The notes under the pieces: generated by a model
Seen by the model: the letters and a program-made list of their open reading frames with translations, nothing else
The model's database searches: none
Told to the model about the DNA's origin: nothing
Made by a program: the position numbers and the translations under genes
In this document: piece after piece, positions 1 to 7,317 of the stretch
How the letters are laid out: every line of letters begins with the position of its first letter
Numbering within the stretch: position 1 is the stretch's first letter
Origin: Candidatus Nanopelagicaceae bacterium
GTDB taxonomy: Bacteria > Actinomycetota > Actinomycetes > Nanopelagicales > Nanopelagicaceae
Length of the DNA stretch: 12,158 nucleotides
Assembly (NCBI GenBank): GCA_023262125.1
Contig: JALRDT010000158.1
Coordinates: 1-12,158 of the forward strand
Reading direction: 5' to 3'

Positions 1-572
1 TCACCGGCCGGGGCGGCGTTCGGATTGGTGACGACGGCTCTAAGCAGGGCCGCTACCGCGGGACCGAAATAAGTGCCGCGCGAAAGAGCTGGCGTAATTT
101 CATCGCCGTGTCCACGGCCTACAGCAGTACCACCATGCAACATGAAAGGTACATCGCTGCCTAAATTACGCGCGACTTCCCCCAATTCATCTTTCGTAAG
201 TCCGAGTCCATAAAGTTGATCGATACCAAGCAAAGTTGCCGCTGCGTCTGCGCTGCCACCAGCCATTCCGCCCGCTACTGGAATGCTTTTATTAATCTCT
301 ACATCCAGTTTTGTGCTGGTATCGAATTTTTCAGACATTAACTGAACCGCCTTGAATACCAAATTGCTTTGATCTAGCGGGACACCTGTCGTGTAATCGC
401 CTTTAATTGAGATTGCGAATTGGTCGCTCTCAGAAATTTTTACTACATCCATAAGCGATACTGCTTGAAAAACTGTAACTACTTGATGATATCCATCCGC
501 TTCTTTAGGGCCTACAGATAATTGCAGGTTAACCTTCGCAGGAGCCTGAACCTCTACGGATTTATATCGCAT
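1..572 (-). CDS. ispE: 4-diphosphocytidyl-2-C-methyl-D-erythritol kinase, 3' end cut by window edge
   Basis: IspE phosphorylates CDP-methylerythritol with ATP in the cytoplasmic MEP pathway to isopentenyl diphosphate. Translating from the ATG at 572 gives PAKVNL (residues 11-16), the GHMP-kinase glycine motif VAGGMAGGSADAA (99-111), LGSDVPF with the expected catalytic Asp (about 140) and GGTAVGRG (147-154). About 190 residues are visible of a usual ~300. The ATG is the only sensible start, because an in-frame stop lies shortly upstream. There is no Shine-Dalgarno; a TACGCT hexamer lies 6 nt upstream. It follows rsmA by 23 nt and is the last visible gene of the metG run. Oddity: after GTYF (about residue 169, position 66) the reading frame stays open, but the expected family sequence (usually HWVLA or similar) is replaced by an Ala/Val-rich, high-GC tail. 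The first 65 bases may therefore not belong to this gene. Confidence 0.93.
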   Translation of the reverse strand, partial: MRYKSVEVQAPAKVNLQLSVGPKEADGYHQVVTVFQAVSLMDVVKISESDQFAISIKGDYTTGVPLDQSNLVFKAVQLMSEKFDTSTKLDVEINKSIPVAGGMAGGSADAAATLLGIDQLYGLGLTKDELGEVARNLGSDVPFMLHGGTAVGRGHGDEITPALSRGTYFGPAVAALLRAVVTNPNAAPAG

Positions 573-578
573 GGCATC

Positions 579-584
579 AGCGTA
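579..584 (-). promoter_or_regulatory. possible -10 hexamer for a leaderless ispE transcript
   Basis: TACGCT fits the actinobacterial TAnnnT pattern and lies exactly 6 nt before the ispE ATG, which has no Shine-Dalgarno. No -35 was recognised. The match may be chance; it is listed because the same spacing occurs before metG and pmt. Confidence 0.2.
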
Positions 585-595
585 GTAGTTTTATT

Positions 596-1417
596 TTAAA
601 TTTGCTTCGCAATCGCGATGTATGCAGAAATGTCTAACGCCTCACCACGCAATGTTGGATCGATGCCAGCATTATTGATTATTGATTCTGAATTTTCACC
701 CAATACTGAAGACATTGCAGATCGAATCATTTTTCGACGTTGCGAGAAAGCTGCATCAATCAAGGCGAAAACTTTGTGGCGAAAATCTTCATCTCCAAGT
801 GGACTGTGACGTTTAAAGTAAACCAGTTTTGAATCCACATTTGGCACTGGCCAGAAAATACTCCGAGCAATGTTGCCAGCTAGTTCAAGATCTGCCCACC
901 AAGCACTTTTTAGACTTGGCACGCCATAATCTTTATTGCCAGGTTTCGCTGCAAGTCGATCTGCGACTTCGGCTTGGACCATAACTACACCTTCGCGTAA
1001 AGATGGAAATCGCTCTAATAAATTCAATAGCACCGGCACTGAGACGTTGTATGGCAAATTCGCCACTAACACCGTTGGATTTTTCGGTAATTCAGAAATA
1101 ACTAGCGCATCCTTATTAATCACTATTAAATCAGCGCCTGGATTATGCGCTTCAACTGTAATCGGAAGTTGCTTTGCCAAGCGATCATCAATTTCAATTG
1201 CAATTAATGGTGTACCGGTTTCAAGTATGGCAAGAGTTAAAGATCCAAGACCGGGACCAATTTCAAGTGCCACATCCTCACTTGTAATTTGCACTTGACG
1301 AACAATTCTTTGACAAACATTGCCATCAATTACGAAATTCTGTCCCAATCCTTTTGAAGGATTTAATTCTAATTTCGCTGCTAATTCGCGAATTTCAGTC
1401 GCGCCTAATAAAGACAT
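596..1417 (-). CDS. rsmA: 16S rRNA (adenine(1518)-N6/adenine(1519)-N6)-dimethyltransferase RsmA/KsgA
   Basis: RsmA dimethylates two adjacent adenines in the 3'-terminal helix of 16S rRNA during late 30S assembly, using S-adenosylmethionine. The 273-residue protein has the family N-terminus LNPSKGLGQNFVID (18-31), the SAM-binding glycine loop LEIGPGLGSLT (51-61), the acidic EIDDRL (75-80) and the catalytic NLPYNVSVPVL motif (120-130). The C-terminal part with FWPVPNVDSKLVYF is also typical, and length is normal. Its ATG overlaps the tatD stop by one base (TAATG), so the two are probably translationally coupled. In many actinobacteria rpfB lies between tatD and this gene; here there is no room for it. 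Confidence 0.97.
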   Translation of the reverse strand: MSLLGATEIRELAAKLELNPSKGLGQNFVIDGNVCQRIVRQVQITSEDVALEIGPGLGSLTLAILETGTPLIAIEIDDRLAKQLPITVEAHNPGADLIVINKDALVISELPKNPTVLVANLPYNVSVPVLLNLLERFPSLREGVVMVQAEVADRLAAKPGNKDYGVPSLKSAWWADLELAGNIARSIFWPVPNVDSKLVYFKRHSPLGDEDFRHKVFALIDAAFSQRRKMIRSAMSSVLGENSESIINNAGIDPTLRGEALDISAYIAIAKQI

Positions 1418-2274
1418 TATTCGAATGAACCAAATAGTCGGACGGTATTAGCGGAAGTAACTGCAGCAATATGCTCAGGATCCACGTTGCGCTCATCCGC
1501 AATAAATCGGACGATGTTAGCTATTTGTGCGGGGGTGTTTAGCGCCCCTCTATGAGGACTAGGTGCAAGAAATGGAGAATCAGTTTCAACCAAGAGCAAC
1601 TCATCTGGCACATATTTAACCGCTTCCCGCAATGCTGGGGCATTCTTAAAGGTTACGGTGCCGGCAAATGAAAGAACATATCCACGTGCGGCACAATATT
1701 TCGCCATCTCTAAATCACCTGAATAACAATGAAAGATTGTTTTATCAGGCGCTCCGACATCTTCTAATACCTTCAATACATCTTCATGTGCATCGCGATC
1801 ATGTATTACTAAAGCTAATTTATTATCCTTTGCAATTTGAATATGCCTTCTAAAGGATTCTCTTTGAATCTCTTGCAATTCAAGAGGTGTTCGGAAGTAA
1901 TCCAAACCTGTTTCACCAATCGCTCGAACTCTTGGGTGTTTTGCTAGTTCAGAAATGATTGCAAGATCAGCTTCTAAATCTGAAACTATGGGTGCTTCAT
2001 TAGGGTGAAGCGCTACCGCAGCCAAGACTTGCTTTGGATATAGCTCAGCAAGTCGCACACACCATTTTGATTGTTCGGCTGAATACCCAACTTGGACAAT
2101 TCGATCTATGCCAGCAGCTGCCGCATCGGCAATGACCTCTGCAACTTCAGGGGAATCTGGTTCGGTATTTGTAACTATCTCTAAATGCGCATGCGCATCG
2201 ATTGCACTGACCTTTAATGGCTCTGGTGCCGGTGCAAGCGGGCGATCAATATCGCGATTGTGGCGATCAGCCAA
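1417..2274 (-). CDS. tatD: TatD family metal-dependent hydrolase (putative DNase)
   Basis: A TIM-barrel hydrolase of the TatD/YcfH family; characterised members are metal-dependent 3'-5' DNA exonucleases or repair nucleases. All expected metal ligands can be seen: the HxH pair in DAHAH (His28, His30), Glu121 in GETGLDY, His158 in IHDRD, His182 in FHCYSG and Asp232 in ETDSPFLAP. Length (285 aa) is slightly above the usual ~260 because of a ~23-residue N-terminal extension before DAHAH, common in actinobacterial members. The start is a TTG directly after the metG stop, with GGAAGAG (2278-2284) inside the end of metG; no ATG or GTG start is available before the barrel. The physiological substrate in this organism is not evident. 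Confidence 0.92.
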   Translation of the reverse strand: MADRHNRDIDRPLAPAPEPLKVSAIDAHAHLEIVTNTEPDSPEVAEVIADAAAAGIDRIVQVGYSAEQSKWCVRLAELYPKQVLAAVALHPNEAPIVSDLEADLAIISELAKHPRVRAIGETGLDYFRTPLELQEIQRESFRRHIQIAKDNKLALVIHDRDAHEDVLKVLEDVGAPDKTIFHCYSGDLEMAKYCAARGYVLSFAGTVTFKNAPALREAVKYVPDELLLVETDSPFLAPSPHRGALNTPAQIANIVRFIADERNVDPEHIAAVTSANTVRLFGSFE

Positions 2275-3846
2275 TTACTCTTCCAATCGCGGAAATAGTG
2301 GCGCACTCTTTGAAACTTTTGAGCCTGCTGGGAGAGTTCCCCAATTCGCCACTTCTCCAATTTTTTGCTCAGAAATTGAACCGAGTGTATTAGCTCCGAG
2401 TGAGTCCCATAATTTTTCACAAGTTTCTGGCATTACTGGATGTAATAAAACTGCTAACGCTCTAATACCTTCGGCGGTGTTATATAAAACTTCTTCTAGC
2501 TTTGCTTTATTTGCAGAATCTTTAGCTAGAACCCATGGTTCGGTCTCCGTAACATAAAGATTTATTCGTTTACAGAAATCCATAATTGCCAAAATTCCAC
2601 CTTGAAAATCAAGTGCACACATAGCGTTATCAGCAGTGCTAACTGTTTTGCTTAAGAGCTCAGCTAATTCACCACCATTTGCAGGTGCTGGTATTACGCC
2701 ATCACAATACTTTTCGATCATTGCAGTTAAGCGTGAAGCCAAATTACCAAAATCATTAGCCAATTCACTTGTATATCGAGCGCCCATGTCTTCCCAGGAG
2801 AAAGAACCGTCACTACCAAATGGAATTGCCCTCATGAAGTAATAGCGAAACGCATCTACTCCAAAATGATTGGTGATATCGCTAGGTGCAATACCGGTTA
2901 GCTTGCTCTTTGACATTTTTTCGCCACCGACCAATAACCAGCCATGTGCGAAGACTTTTCCTGGAACTGGCAATCCGGCGGCCATCAACATTGCCGGCCA
3001 AATTACTGCATGAAAGCGGAGAATATCTTTTCCAACTAAATGAACATCAGCTGGCCAAGTTTTGGCAAATTTCTGACCACCTTCAGAATCTGGATTATCA
3101 CCTAATCCGACAGCGGTCGCGTAATTAAGTAATGCATCAAACCAAACGTAAACAACTTGCTTGGTATCCCAAGGCACTGGGATACCCCAATTAAATGTGG
3201 AACGAGAAATTGAAAGATCTCTCACTTCACCTTCCAGAAATGAAATTACTTCGTTTCGAGCGCTTTCTGGTTGGCAGGCGTCAGGATTTTCTTTGTAGTG
3301 ATTTAAAAGTGGTTCTCGAAAATCTGATAACTTAAAAAACCAATTGTCTTCATCGACAATTTCAACTGGTTTGCTATGAATTGGACATAGTTTCTGCCCT
3401 TTATCATCAATCAAATCGCCTGGTAATTTAAATTCCTCGCACCCAACACAATATGGGCCTTCAAATTTGCCTGCATAAATAAATCCAGCATCTTTTAATT
3501 TCTGAAGAAAATTCTGGACTCGTTTTGTATGTCGTTCAGATGTTGTGCGAATAAAATCATCGTTAGCGATATTTAAAGCTTTCCAATTTGGTAGCCATGC
3601 ATCTGCAACTAATTTATCAACCCAATCTTGTGGAGCAACATTGTTTGCATCTGCTGTTCGCATGACTTTTTGGCCATGTTCGTCAGTACCGGTCAAATAC
3701 CAAGTTGGTTCACCTTTTTGGCGATGCCAACGAGTCAATACATCTCCAGCTACAGTTGTGTAAGCATGTCCAATGTGTGGCGCATCATTAACATAATAAA
3801 TTGGAGTCGTTACGTAATACGACTTGTTATTTGATTCGGCGCTCAT
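2275..3846 (-). CDS. metG: methionine--tRNA ligase
   Basis: MetG charges tRNA-Met, including initiator tRNA, with methionine and ATP. This class I synthetase shows the PHIGHAYT signature (23-30), TGTDEHGQK (52-60) and the KMSKS loop in GEKMSKSKLTG (308-318). A zinc-knuckle insertion carries CVGC (Cys133, Cys136) and CPIH (Cys154, His157), a single CxxC/CxxH knuckle. At 523 aa it is the short form without the C-terminal dimerising EMAP-like tRNA-binding domain, as in mycobacteria. It starts 9 nt after the rsmI stop with no Shine-Dalgarno. A TAGAAT hexamer lies 6 nt before the ATG, so it may have its own leaderless transcript in addition to readthrough from rsmI. tatD follows without a gap. Confidence 0.97.
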   Translation of the reverse strand: MSAESNNKSYYVTTPIYYVNDAPHIGHAYTTVAGDVLTRWHRQKGEPTWYLTGTDEHGQKVMRTADANNVAPQDWVDKLVADAWLPNWKALNIANDDFIRTTSERHTKRVQNFLQKLKDAGFIYAGKFEGPYCVGCEEFKLPGDLIDDKGQKLCPIHSKPVEIVDEDNWFFKLSDFREPLLNHYKENPDACQPESARNEVISFLEGEVRDLSISRSTFNWGIPVPWDTKQVVYVWFDALLNYATAVGLGDNPDSEGGQKFAKTWPADVHLVGKDILRFHAVIWPAMLMAAGLPVPGKVFAHGWLLVGGEKMSKSKLTGIAPSDITNHFGVDAFRYYFMRAIPFGSDGSFSWEDMGARYTSELANDFGNLASRLTAMIEKYCDGVIPAPANGGELAELLSKTVSTADNAMCALDFQGGILAIMDFCKRINLYVTETEPWVLAKDSANKAKLEEVLYNTAEGIRALAVLLHPVMPETCEKLWDSLGANTLGSISEQKIGEVANWGTLPAGSKVSKSAPLFPRLEE

Positions 3847-3852
3847 GTGATT

Positions 3853-3858
3853 ATTCTA
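3853..3858 (-). promoter_or_regulatory. candidate -10 box of a leaderless metG promoter
   Basis: On the minus strand TAGAAT (5 of 6 matches to TATAAT) overlaps the TAG stop of rsmI and is followed by AATCAC and the metG ATG. That spacing would place the transcription start at or next to the start codon. metG has no ribosome-binding site. No convincing -35 is visible (TTGCGG is too close), so this rests on the -10 and its spacing. Confidence 0.4.
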
Positions 3859-4695
3859 TTGGACGTTTTTAGCCGCAACCATCGCATCAAATACTTCACG
3901 TTTTGGAAGTTCTAACTCAGAAGCGACCGCAGTAATCGCTTCTTTTCTATCCATTCCTACGCTCTCATATCTACGAACGGCCTCAATAATCTCTTGTTGG
4001 CTCATAATTTTTGCGCCAGCGGTGGCGCCACTTAAAACTATGGTGATTTCACCAAGAATCTCTTTTGACTTTGCCCAGCTATATATCTGATTCAAAGTGC
4101 CGCGAATAGTCTCTTCATAAGTTTTTGTCATTTCGCGGCAAAGCGCACCTTCTCGGTTCTCACCCAATATTGATATCGCTACTTCTAAAGTTTCAATAAG
4201 TCGGTGAGGTGCTTCAAAGAAAACTATAGTTCGATTTTCAAATTTCAAATTTTCAAAGAATGTTTCGCGGGCGCCCTTTGTTCTAGGTACAAAACCTTCA
4301 AAGCAAAATCGATCCGTAGGTAAGCCTGATAATGCTAAAGCTGTTGTCACTGCACTTGGACCGGGCAAGACTTCGACGGGAATATTTTCTTCGATTGCTG
4401 CGCGAACTAATTTAAAGCCCGGATCGCTAACCGTTGGCATGCCAGCATCAGTAACTACCAGAACTTCCGCGCCATTTCTTAATTCATTGATAAGAAGAGC
4501 TGTCCGTTCATCTTCATTGCCCTCAAAAAAAGAGAGAACTTTCGCGCTACTTTTAACGCCTAAATCCTGACAGAGGCGTTGAAAACGACGTGAATCCTCT
4601 GCAGCAATAATTGATGCAGAGCCGATGGCTTCGATAAGTCGAGCTGAAGCATCGCCTGGATTACCAAGCGGCACACCAGCAAGTTTCAACTTCAT
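3856..4695 (-). CDS. rsmI: 16S rRNA (cytidine(1402)-2'-O)-methyltransferase RsmI
   Basis: RsmI methylates the 2'-hydroxyl of C1402 in the decoding centre of 16S rRNA, using S-adenosylmethionine. It belongs to the tetrapyrrole-methylase fold. Visible marks are LAGVPLGNPGD (5-14), AAEDSRR (31-37), TDAGMPTVSDPGF (82-94), LPGPSAV (110-116), FEGFVPR (132-138), FFEAPHR (159-165) and GEITIVLSG (215-223). With the ATG at 4695 the protein has 279 aa, close to the usual ~285. I prefer this start because MKLKLAGVPLGN matches the family N-terminus; the ATG at 4707 (adding four residues) is possible, and neither has a strong ribosome-binding site. It is the first gene of the rsmI-metG-tatD-rsmA-ispE run and is divergent from pmt, with the two 5' ends almost touching. 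Confidence 0.95.
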   Translation of the reverse strand: MKLKLAGVPLGNPGDASARLIEAIGSASIIAAEDSRRFQRLCQDLGVKSSAKVLSFFEGNEDERTALLINELRNGAEVLVVTDAGMPTVSDPGFKLVRAAIEENIPVEVLPGPSAVTTALALSGLPTDRFCFEGFVPRTKGARETFFENLKFENRTIVFFEAPHRLIETLEVAISILGENREGALCREMTKTYEETIRGTLNQIYSWAKSKEILGEITIVLSGATAGAKIMSQQEIIEAVRRYESVGMDRKEAITAVASELELPKREVFDAMVAAKNVQ

Positions 4696-4713
4696 GTGCG
4701 CAATCATCTCATC

Positions 4714-4719
4714 TACTCT
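4714..4719 (+). promoter_or_regulatory. possible -10 hexamer for a leaderless pmt transcript
   Basis: TACTCT fits TAnnnT and lies 6 nt before the ATG at 4726, which has no Shine-Dalgarno. TTCATG (4691-4696), 17 nt further upstream, is a weak -35 candidate (3 of 6). The rsmI 5' end overlaps this area, so the two divergent promoters would have to interleave. Confidence 0.28.
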
Positions 4720-4725
4720 TTACTT

Positions 4726-5949
4726 ATGTTTCCAACGTTGGCCATAACCTTCCTGGCCTTCTTTCTAAGAATCTTCAACCTATCTACTCCTAAAAGTTTG
4801 GTCTTTGATGAGATTTACTACGTGGATGGTGCTCGAGACTATTTGAAGCATGGCGTTGAGGTAACCAATGGGGCCGCAGAATTCGTAGTACATCCTCCCG
4901 TTGGAAAATGGCTTATTGCCGCTGGAATTAAGTTATTCGGCGATCATGAATTTGGTTGGCGAATCGCAGTTGCCATCGCTGGCACTTTAACTGTTTATTT
5001 GACGGCGCGTATTGCAAAAAGAATTTTCCATGAGAACCATTGGGCCACTCTTGCAGCGCTGTTGATGGCTTTAGATGGTTTGAATTTAGTTATGTCTCGT
5101 ACCGCCTTGCTAGATATATTTTTAACTTTATTTGTTCTGCTCTCTGTTAACTCTTGGCTTAAAGGAAATTATTTGTCCTTTTCGGTTTATTTAGGTCTTG
5201 CCATGGGAAGTAAGTGGAGCGCCTTGTATTTTATTTTTGTTTTCTTATTACTTGAATACATATTAAACAGAAACTTGATTCGGGTAATCCGAATTGGTTT
5301 TACGTCAATTGGAGTTTACATTTTAAGTTGGTTTGGTTGGTTTGCATCTTCACTTGGATGGGATCGCGATGCAAAGTCCAACCCGATATTTTCATTAATT
5401 TATTACCACAAAGAGATGCTTGGTTTTCATACTAGCTTGACTGAAAATCATTCTTATCAAGCAAATCCTTGGAGTTGGATTGTTATGGGAAGACCAACTT
5501 CCTTCTTTTATGAATCACCCAAAGGCTGCGGTACAAAAAGTTGTGCGCAGGAAGTTTTGGCATTAGGTACTCCAATACTTTGGTGGATTGGTGCAATTGC
5601 TCTAATTTTTCTAATCGGAATTAATTTACATAACTTTGCAATGCGTGAAGTTGAGCTCTCGTCTTTGATTCCATTCTTGGGAATTTTGGCGGGTTACACT
5701 CCATGGTTCTTCTTTCAGGAAAGAACTGTATTTACTTTCTATGCAATCGTATTCCAGCCATTTTTAATTCTGGCCATCGTATTATTAGCGAAAATAGCCT
5801 ATGAATACGATGAACGCTTGAAGAATTTAATTCTGGTAACAGTTATTGTTGTAGCGATAAATTTCATTTACTTCTACCCGATATTTACCGGTGTTTTAAC
5901 TTCATACGATGAGTGGTATTCACGTATGTGGTGGAGCTCTTGGATTTAG
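4726..5949 (+). CDS. pmt: polyprenyl-phosphate-mannose--protein mannosyltransferase (GT39, short form)
   Basis: A multi-pass membrane enzyme that moves mannose from polyprenyl-phosphate mannose to Ser/Thr of exported proteins outside the membrane. Visible family marks are the acidic LVFDEIYYVDGARDYL in the first loop, VVHPPVGKWLI, SRTALLDIF, MGSKWSALYF and the late MGRPTSFFYES...GCGTKSCAQEVLALGTP loop. About ten hydrophobic segments are visible. With this ATG it has 407 residues, clearly shorter than the roughly 500 of mycobacterial and corynebacterial Pmt: the N-terminal extension and the loop after the SRTALLDIF helix are reduced. An in-frame GTG at 4696 would add ten residues, but would place the start against the rsmI start codon. 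It is convergent with sepX, and the stop codons overlap by 4 nt. The Pmt-rsmI neighbourhood is conserved in actinobacteria. Confidence 0.92.
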   Translation: MFPTLAITFLAFFLRIFNLSTPKSLVFDEIYYVDGARDYLKHGVEVTNGAAEFVVHPPVGKWLIAAGIKLFGDHEFGWRIAVAIAGTLTVYLTARIAKRIFHENHWATLAALLMALDGLNLVMSRTALLDIFLTLFVLLSVNSWLKGNYLSFSVYLGLAMGSKWSALYFIFVFLLLEYILNRNLIRVIRIGFTSIGVYILSWFGWFASSLGWDRDAKSNPIFSLIYYHKEMLGFHTSLTENHSYQANPWSWIVMGRPTSFFYESPKGCGTKSCAQEVLALGTPILWWIGAIALIFLIGINLHNFAMREVELSSLIPFLGILAGYTPWFFFQERTVFTFYAIVFQPFLILAIVLLAKIAYEYDERLKNLILVTVIVVAINFIYFYPIFTGVLTSYDEWYSRMWWSSWI

Positions 5950-6710
5950 CTATTAACTGCGCGGTCGCGCTTATTAGCTGCCTCTTCTGCTAATTGTTGA
6001 TCAAATACCTCGTCTGCGCTTGGCGCTGCCGCAGCGAGCGCTTCACGTGCCAATCGTTCTTGCTCTTCACTCCATTGACCTGGAGTTGTTAAATCAATGA
6101 TTCGTCTTGGAGTTACCGCTTTAGGTGCATTCACATAAGTTGGAGCTGGAATCGAATTTGGCGTCCAAACATTTCTGGTAGCAGCGCTTCCTTGTGGAAG
6201 CAACACGATTCCTGTTATTTCTCGTTCTGCCAACGGTACCCAAAGTTCAGAATCTTGTTTTGGCGCCACAACCTCGGAGAGATTTACATGTGAGACACCG
6301 TTTGTGGTTCTTTGAAGACCTTCAATACGTCGACGTTGCACTCTTTGACGATTAATTGTTTTGCGAGTGTGTGCCAAATAGATTACAAAACCAGAAACTG
6401 GAATACCAATTGATAACCAACTTAATAGATTCATTGCTGCACCAACACTTGTCGCTAATAGAGAAGAGAAAATAAGAACGAAAATTATTCGACGTCGCAT
6501 CAGGGCTTGTGATTGCTTGAATGGAGCATCGAGATCTGTATGAATTGCAAGTGAGTAAGAACTTTCAGTTTCGCCAGCTACTACACGAAGAGCGCTCTTG
6601 TAACGTTCAACAGATTTTCCGGAAAATTCATCATGAGTATGAATCCAGCGAGGCAAGAAATAGGCGACCCACATTCCGATAATCGCCAAGTAAATAATTG
6701 CTGAAGCCAT
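5946..6710 (-). CDS. sepX: SepX/GlpR-like divisome membrane protein
   Basis: The N-terminus (a helix SAIIYLAIIGMWVAYFLPRW, then HDEFSG and SVERYKSALRVV) matches the actinobacterial SepX/GlpR family. SepX stabilises division in Streptomyces, and GlpR is the membrane receptor of the gephyrin-like protein Glp in Corynebacterium. The 254-residue protein has one N-terminal helix (3-20), a basic stretch RRR before a paired hydrophobic segment (about 74-113), a very basic linker (116-129) and a long hydrophilic tail. The tail contains PRRIIDLTTPGQWSEEQ (201-217), a motif I recall from family tails. The ATG at 6710 is chosen over an in-frame TTG at 6719; no Shine-Dalgarno is visible before either. 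It lies 49 nt downstream of rimJ in the glp-rimJ-sepX order. Assignment rests on N-terminal similarity, topology and context. Confidence 0.82.
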   Translation of the reverse strand: MASAIIYLAIIGMWVAYFLPRWIHTHDEFSGKSVERYKSALRVVAGETESSYSLAIHTDLDAPFKQSQALMRRRIIFVLIFSSLLATSVGAAMNLLSWLSIGIPVSGFVIYLAHTRKTINRQRVQRRRIEGLQRTTNGVSHVNLSEVVAPKQDSELWVPLAEREITGIVLLPQGSAATRNVWTPNSIPAPTYVNAPKAVTPRRIIDLTTPGQWSEEQERLAREALAAAAPSADEVFDQQLAEEAANKRDRAVNS

Positions 6711-6759
6711 GATGGCCAAAGATTAGTGTTTGAAATGTCCGATTTCGGGTATTTACACC

Positions 6760-7317
6760 CTACTTGATAGCAATATTTTCGCGAACGAAACAGTGGTGGT
6801 CTCTCCAGGCACCATCAATGTGTAAATAGCGGGGGCGCAAACCTTCATAAAGATAACCGCATTTTTCGGCAACTCTAATAGATGGTGAATTTTCGGGCCG
6901 AATATTAATTTCGATACGGTGCAATTCAAGTTCACTAAATGCAAAATCTGTCACCATGTTTACTGCTCTGCTCATGTAGCCACGATTAGCGTAATTACGA
7001 TCGATCCAATAGCCGATATGAGCGCCTCTAAGCGCCCCGTAAATGACCCCACCAAGATTTATCTGGCCAATCAAATTTGGCCCAATGAAAATCCCGAATG
7101 AGAAGGAGCGGCCAGCTCTCTCCTCTTTTCTATACGCCCTTACCATTTTATTGAAGCTAAGTGCGCTCTTTAATTCATCACTCTTTGAAGTACGTGGAAC
7201 TGTTGCTTCCCACTCTTCGAGCCACTCCCGATTCATTGCCCGGACTCTTCGCCATTGCTTTTTATCAGAGCTAGTGAACGGCCTTAGAAGAATCTCGCCA
7301 TCTGTAAGTTCAATCAT
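6760..7317 (-). CDS. rimJ: GNAT acetyltransferase of the RimJ/RimL type, in the glp-sepX module
   Basis: A GNAT-fold acetyl-CoA-dependent N-acetyltransferase; the family namesakes acetylate ribosomal proteins S5 and L12, but the substrate of this actinobacterial branch is unknown to me. Visible features: LRPFTSSDKKQWRRVRAMNR at the N-terminus (11-30), LIGQINLGGV (82-91), HIGYWIDRNYANRGYMSRAV, which carries the acetyl-CoA loop (100-119), and HRIEINIRPENSPSIRVAEK (133-152). The C-terminus RPRYLHIDGAWRDH (161-174) is highly characteristic. Length (185 aa) is normal. Its ATG overlaps the glp stop in an ATGA arrangement, so translation is coupled to glp. Position between glp and sepX is conserved in actinobacteria, which hints at a link to cell division, but that is inference. 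Confidence 0.92.
   Translation of the reverse strand: MIELTDGEILLRPFTSSDKKQWRRVRAMNREWLEEWEATVPRTSKSDELKSALSFNKMVRAYRKEERAGRSFSFGIFIGPNLIGQINLGGVIYGALRGAHIGYWIDRNYANRGYMSRAVNMVTDFAFSELELHRIEINIRPENSPSIRVAEKCGYLYEGLRPRYLHIDGAWRDHHCFVRENIAIK

Noticed and set aside
936..1298. Plus-strand open frame of 120 codons inside rsmA
   Set aside because: It is antisense to a clearly conserved gene, has no ribosome-binding site and no recognisable protein features. Other antisense open frames in metG, glp and copD/ctaG were dropped for the same reasons.
2108..2557. Plus-strand open frame of 149 codons spanning the tatD/metG junction
   Set aside because: It lies opposite two conserved genes; its composition (Ser/Ala-rich, low complexity) is what reverse reading of those genes would give.
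4696..4725. GTG at 4696 as start of pmt
   Set aside because: No ribosome-binding site, and it would directly abut the rsmI start codon. ATG 4726 has a better-placed -10-like hexamer and still gives the complete first membrane helix.
6747..6760. GGGT-ATTTAC-ACCC hairpin at the rimJ stop as a terminator
   Set aside because: The stem has only four pairs and is not followed by a T-run on the minus strand. sepX follows in the same direction within 49 nt.
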